Shown one piece after another: positions 60,338 to 64,000 of a stretch of 64,000 nt of DNA. Positions within the stretch are counted from its first letter, which is position 1. Every line of letters begins with the position of its first letter. The stretch covers positions 114,193 through 178,192 of the forward strand of contig JAODTK010001421.1 in assembly GCA_026419785.1 (NCBI GenBank), in the 5' to 3' direction. The position numbers were made by a program, and so were the translations under genes. The stretch comes from Sclerodactyla briareus (taxonomy: Eukaryota > Echinodermata > Holothuroidea > Dendrochirotida > Sclerodactylidae). The notes beneath the pieces were generated by a model. The model was not told where the DNA came from. It was given only the letters and a program-made list of their open reading frames with translations, and did not search any database.

Positions 60338-60450
60338 CCTGGTCAGTAATTGCATTTGTTTAAACACAGTGCTGTGGATTGTCGGATACAGTGCAGCCAA
60401 ATAGCACTCGGGCTCAAATATTGGGTGATCGCTGCCCTTGCCTACTTGCT
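60338..60450 (-). CDS. Internal exon of the minus-strand multi-PDZ gene (most 5' exon seen)
   Basis: A 113-bp exon with a good acceptor (CCTGATCCCAG before it, pyrimidine-rich upstream) and a consensus donor (CCAGG then GTGAGT). Read with two bases completing the first codon it is fully open and ends at a codon boundary. The peptide includes GSDHPIFEPECYLAALYP and TVFKQMQLLTR. I do not recognise a domain. Assignment to the same gene as the PDZ exons is inferred from strand and order; its phase-0 end does not match the phase-2 start preferred for the next exon, so a skipped exon, an indel or a separate gene remains possible. A family A repeat begins about 15 bp past the donor. Confidence 0.6.
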
Positions 60451-60639
60451 CTGGGATCAGGATCAGGAGAGGGTGATGTGAGTAAATGGAGTAGGGTAAT
60501 GGAGTGTGCCTATCAAGTGCGGGTCTGTAGGCTCTCCAGGCTCCTTCATTCACCGTAGTAATTGTAGCTAAGGTGGCATAGGGTTATATGGTATGAATCC
60601 CATGCAATTTTTTTTCACATTTCACTCCGGCTGTTAACC

Positions 60640-61130
60640 AAATTTCTGCTTGGAGGGACCAAGCAATCTGGGACTTTTGACCTTGTTGACTGCTGATGAC
60701 CTGACCGACCCGTAAAACATGAGCTAGTTACTCATCATGGGGGAACCACACACTAAGAATGAGCTCAAACCATGGAGGAGGGATGCAGTTAGCTGATCAC
60801 AAGCCAACCTTTTCCCCAAATATTTAATTTCCACATTTCCCATAGCAATTTTTTTTTATACCAAATTGACCCCCAATCATCACTGCGTAGGAACAATTTT
60901 TCTGGGACTTACGTGATCAGAACAGGTTCCCTACTACGCTGGGTGGCCTAGATGACCTTGGACCTGACTGTGAAAGCAGTAGGGTCCATGCACTCACCAT
61001 GGGGGACCCAGATACCAATTATGACCTTCCACCATCACTGTACAAGTAGTAGTGTCGAGTAATCATGATCACAAGCTAAAATTACCTATTTTTCACCTTC
61101 CCCATTCTTCCACAAAAAATGACCACCAAT
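60640..61130 (+). repeat. Family F repeat, copy 5
   Basis: GTTACTCATCATGGGGGAAC, ACACTAAGAATGAGC, AGTAGGGTCCATGCACTCAC, CAGATACCAATTATGACC. Confidence 0.55.
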
Positions 61131-61134
61131 CCAA

Positions 61135-61450
61135 CAAGAACAAGAGCACCAATGGTGCTGTAGCTCAAACTCAAATAAATGCTCCTTAATATTTCACTTC
61201 AGAATGATCATCAAGGTGCATTATGTCTTACAGGAACTTTCATGTGAATGCGTTTGATTCTTTAGTTCCTTGACCTATCATCGATTTGGTCAACGATTGT
61301 TATTTAGCAGCTCAGGGACTCATACCCACCTGAGTTTATAAAAAAAACAAAATTAATAACAAGCTTTTAAAAAGTGTGACAATTCCTTGGGCTTAAATAC
61401 ACTGCTTGGCCTGCTTATTAGATGGCATTGTATCTAGAATCTGCAAGGGG
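61135..61450 (+). repeat. Family B repeat, copy 2
   Basis: CACCAATGGTGCTGTAGCTC to GGCCTGCTTATTAGATGGC, parallel to 20.2-20.59 kb. Confidence 0.65.
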
Positions 61451-62014
61451 TCTATGGTTAGACAGGTCACCAGTATTGGCAATTAGGCCAGTATTATGGA
61501 ATGAATATTAGGAGTATGTTGGTTACATATTTAAGCAGGACGGCCAAAACATCCAGCCGTGGTTGGCCGAAAAAATCATGGGATACACGTTAGCGAATGG
61601 GTACTTGACTGAAACGGTTGTTGGCTAAAACTTGTAGAAAGCAGCAGGTTGAACTCTTGGCATACAAACTCAAAGAAAGTAGTTTGGGCCATATGCCCTT
61701 GGCTGAGGCCTATTTACTAGTCCTCAAAACAGAGGACTGGATATCCCAATGTAAACAATGTCGTTTGAGTGGAAGTGTGGGATTCCAATGAAACACACAG
61801 TCAGCTCATTGAGGATTAAAACTGTACTGGACTACTTAGTTTACTTCCAGTTTCTTCATTTCAGCCCACTTAGCTCAAGGCCAGGCTTAACTTAGGCAAG
61901 AAAACTAAATGAACATATTTTTTTTTTTTTGATTAGTTCCTCCGCTATGGTGAAATTAGAATGCTGTATTATTTTGTAAACTTTCAATTATTCAGAAAGA
62001 TGTTTCAAGCGGTA

Positions 62015-63395
62015 CAAGGTGATCACCCCCAGTGACCCCCTGGTTGCACGCTCGATGGTTTTCGAATCAGTCCTAATGCACACAATACAAGGCACCCCAT
62101 GTCTTGCCTCCCAAGATTTTTGTATTAGCATTTAACAGGAAACAGCTTAAGAACCAGTGAACAATTCAAATTCATAGGAACTGGATGACCATGTCTACTG
62201 ACGGAGTATATTTGTGGAATTATGAACTGAAATTGTCTGACTTATGCAAATTAGACACAATATTACACATTTCATTGACACCATTTTCTCATTTCAAATA
62301 TATATCTCAGGACCAATGGTGGAAACGACTCTACACAGTTCATGGGGATCAACCAACTTGAACATTCGCAGGAATGAAGCAAATTATACACACATGAATA
62401 ACCCGCAGTGACTTCAAGTCAAGTAAAAAAAATTGGGAATAGAAGGTAGGATATACGCATCAAGCTTCATAAAAAATCTAAAAAAACTTTGAAGCTTGGA
62501 CTGAACTATGCAAAATAGAATACTGAAATAACTTCTAGTCTCATTAAGAAGTTGAAAGGTAAGGATAAGTCATCCCTACAAAGTTTCATGGGATCGGGCA
62601 AAACTTTAAGCATTATGCATGAATTAGGCAAATTAGACAGTATGGTGAATGAACTCCCGTGAACTGGAATCCATGATGAAAAATTTGGAATGAGTGAACC
62701 ATACCCACCAGGTTTCCTTAAAATCCAACCAAACTTCATGATTTTGCATAAATAAGCAAATTGACACATTGAATGACTCCATTGACTCTGAATCTGCTGT
62801 TAAAGTAATGTCGGACTGGATTTAGACCAGATTCACTTTCAAGTTCGGGAAAATTTACAAACCAACTTGATATTTCACACAAATTAGGCAAATTAGCAAT
62901 TTAATTAGAATATTTACGCTGCACAAATTCTAATCAGTTCATTGACCTCATATCCGTCACCTATGTGCCAAACCAAGTCACCAAAGCAGGTACGGTTCAT
63001 CGGTAATTTTGCTAACGAGCTTAAACAATGGAATATTATAAAATAGGCCAATCGCCCTCCTTTATAGCGAGTTGTGCGCCCAAGACCTAGTCGATCGTGT
63101 TCACCAACCACTGATACACATCAAAATTCGTCAAAATTGGTATAAACCGTTTCCAGAGAAATCTGCTAAAAGAAGTTGTCGTTCAGGCGAACAAAACGGG
63201 CATGATTTGCATATTGTAATGTATACACATGTGTACTTGGATGTATTAGATTGGTATCACAGTTTAGTATTGGGCTAAGAGTAGAGTCAGATTCCAATTG
63301 CAGATGTCATCCAAATCTGTGTTACCAACATCTAAACCTCCCGTAACCCTGTGCACTCCTAATCCCTGACCTCACTCCTAATACCAATCTCAACA
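62015..63395 (+). repeat. Family A, copy 8 (longest)
   Basis: CAAGGTGATCACCCCCAGTG at the start, all middle blocks, the GATCGTGTTCACC block, and the 3' extension GATTCCAATTGCAGATG... CACTCCTAATCCCTGACC. It gives the best estimate of unit length, about 1.4 kb. Confidence 0.75.
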
Positions 63396-63401
63396 GCCCC
63401 C

Positions 63402-63580
63402 CTCTTGGCCCAAGTTTGTCTCCCTGATCTCCAATGGAGTGCATGGCAAACTATGCTACACAGTTTTACACTGTAAACAGTGGGTAATGCCCACGGGGAT
63501 AATGGTACCACCATGTCATACATCAGCTTCCATCCCATAGCGATCGTGACTGTCGCCGAAGGGGCAAATCCTCAGCGGCA
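63402..63580 (+). repeat. Family G repeat, copy 2
   Basis: TTGGCCCAAGTTTGTCTCCC, GGATAATGGTACCACCATG, CGCCGAAGGGGCAAATCCTC, as at 39.4 kb. It abuts family A copy 8. Confidence 0.5.
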
Positions 63581-64000
63581 ACATTTTTCTGTGCCATAGT
63601 GATTGTTCTTTCCCAGGCAAAAATTGTATTTTGTGTGACGAATAAGACAACAAAAATGGTAATTTCCAAGGGCTCTATTAATTCCCAAAAGGTAGCAGCA
63701 GTGGACAAGCTTAGGCCTAGCTTGCTATGATTTTGTAAAGGACCACACTTAACCTAGATCAGAAAAGTGAATATTCTGAAGACACTTGCAATAACTGATT
63801 CAATCTTTTGTGAAATGTGTTTGTATCACCCCCTCTAACATGCCTGTTTCATTATCTGATGATTTCAAATGTTTTCAGATTTCAGATTTTAACGTTATTT
63901 ACAGTGAATTTGGTCCCAATTCAACATGGGTAACATAGAATGTGTACATGCACCAGTTCTGCAGGATCATGGACTCATGTCCATTGTAAACAAAAAAAGT

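Overview
Animal (metazoan) nuclear DNA, most likely from a marine invertebrate; the species and phylum cannot be fixed from the sequence. There is no bacterial-style gene layout. The window is AT-leaning and full of dispersed repeats, tRNA-derived SINEs, microsatellites and minisatellites. Coding sequence occurs only as short exons bounded by GT/AG splice sites. No protein family was searched; all names rest on motifs read by eye.

The main gene runs right to left on the minus strand and spans nearly the whole window. Exons I can support, in transcription order, lie near 60.4 kb, 59.1-58.7 kb, 56.7 kb, 56.3 kb, 54.0 kb (weaker), 51.5 kb, 50.8 kb, 48.0 kb, 38.2 kb, 12.05 kb, 10.3 kb and 1.2 kb. 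The 51.5 and 50.8 kb exons join in phase into one nearly complete PDZ domain. The 12.05 and 10.3 kb exons carry the start (GLGF loop) and middle (GDEILLVN) of another PDZ-type domain. The other exons look like Ser/Pro/Arg-rich linker. The gene is best described as a multi-PDZ scaffold protein of unknown subfamily, with introns up to about 26 kb. Several exons need one-base shifts to stay open, which suggests assembly indels rather than a dead gene.

On the plus strand, in the large intron between 38 and 12 kb, are exons that may belong to one or more nested genes. A Pro-rich exon at 22.1 kb and a terminal exon at 24.9 kb, followed by an ATTAAA signal, match in phase. Single candidate exons lie at 19.3, 33.1 and 37.1 kb.

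Repeats fill most of the rest. Family A is about 1.0-1.4 kb with eight full or partial copies. Family B has two copies. Family C has internal subrepeats and ends in a GATA tract. Families D, E and F are further dispersed units. With one clear exception (a partial inverted D copy at 50 kb), every A-F copy I could orient lies on the plus strand, antisense to the main gene. A 2.0 kb hAT-type element at 44.36-46.36 kb has CAGGGG termini and a perfect 8-bp target duplication. It contains a decayed Penelope-like reverse transcriptase tail and, just downstream, a candidate type I hammerhead ribozyme. A cluster of minisatellites fills 28.6-30.3 kb. No rRNA, CRISPR array or convincingly functional tRNA was seen.
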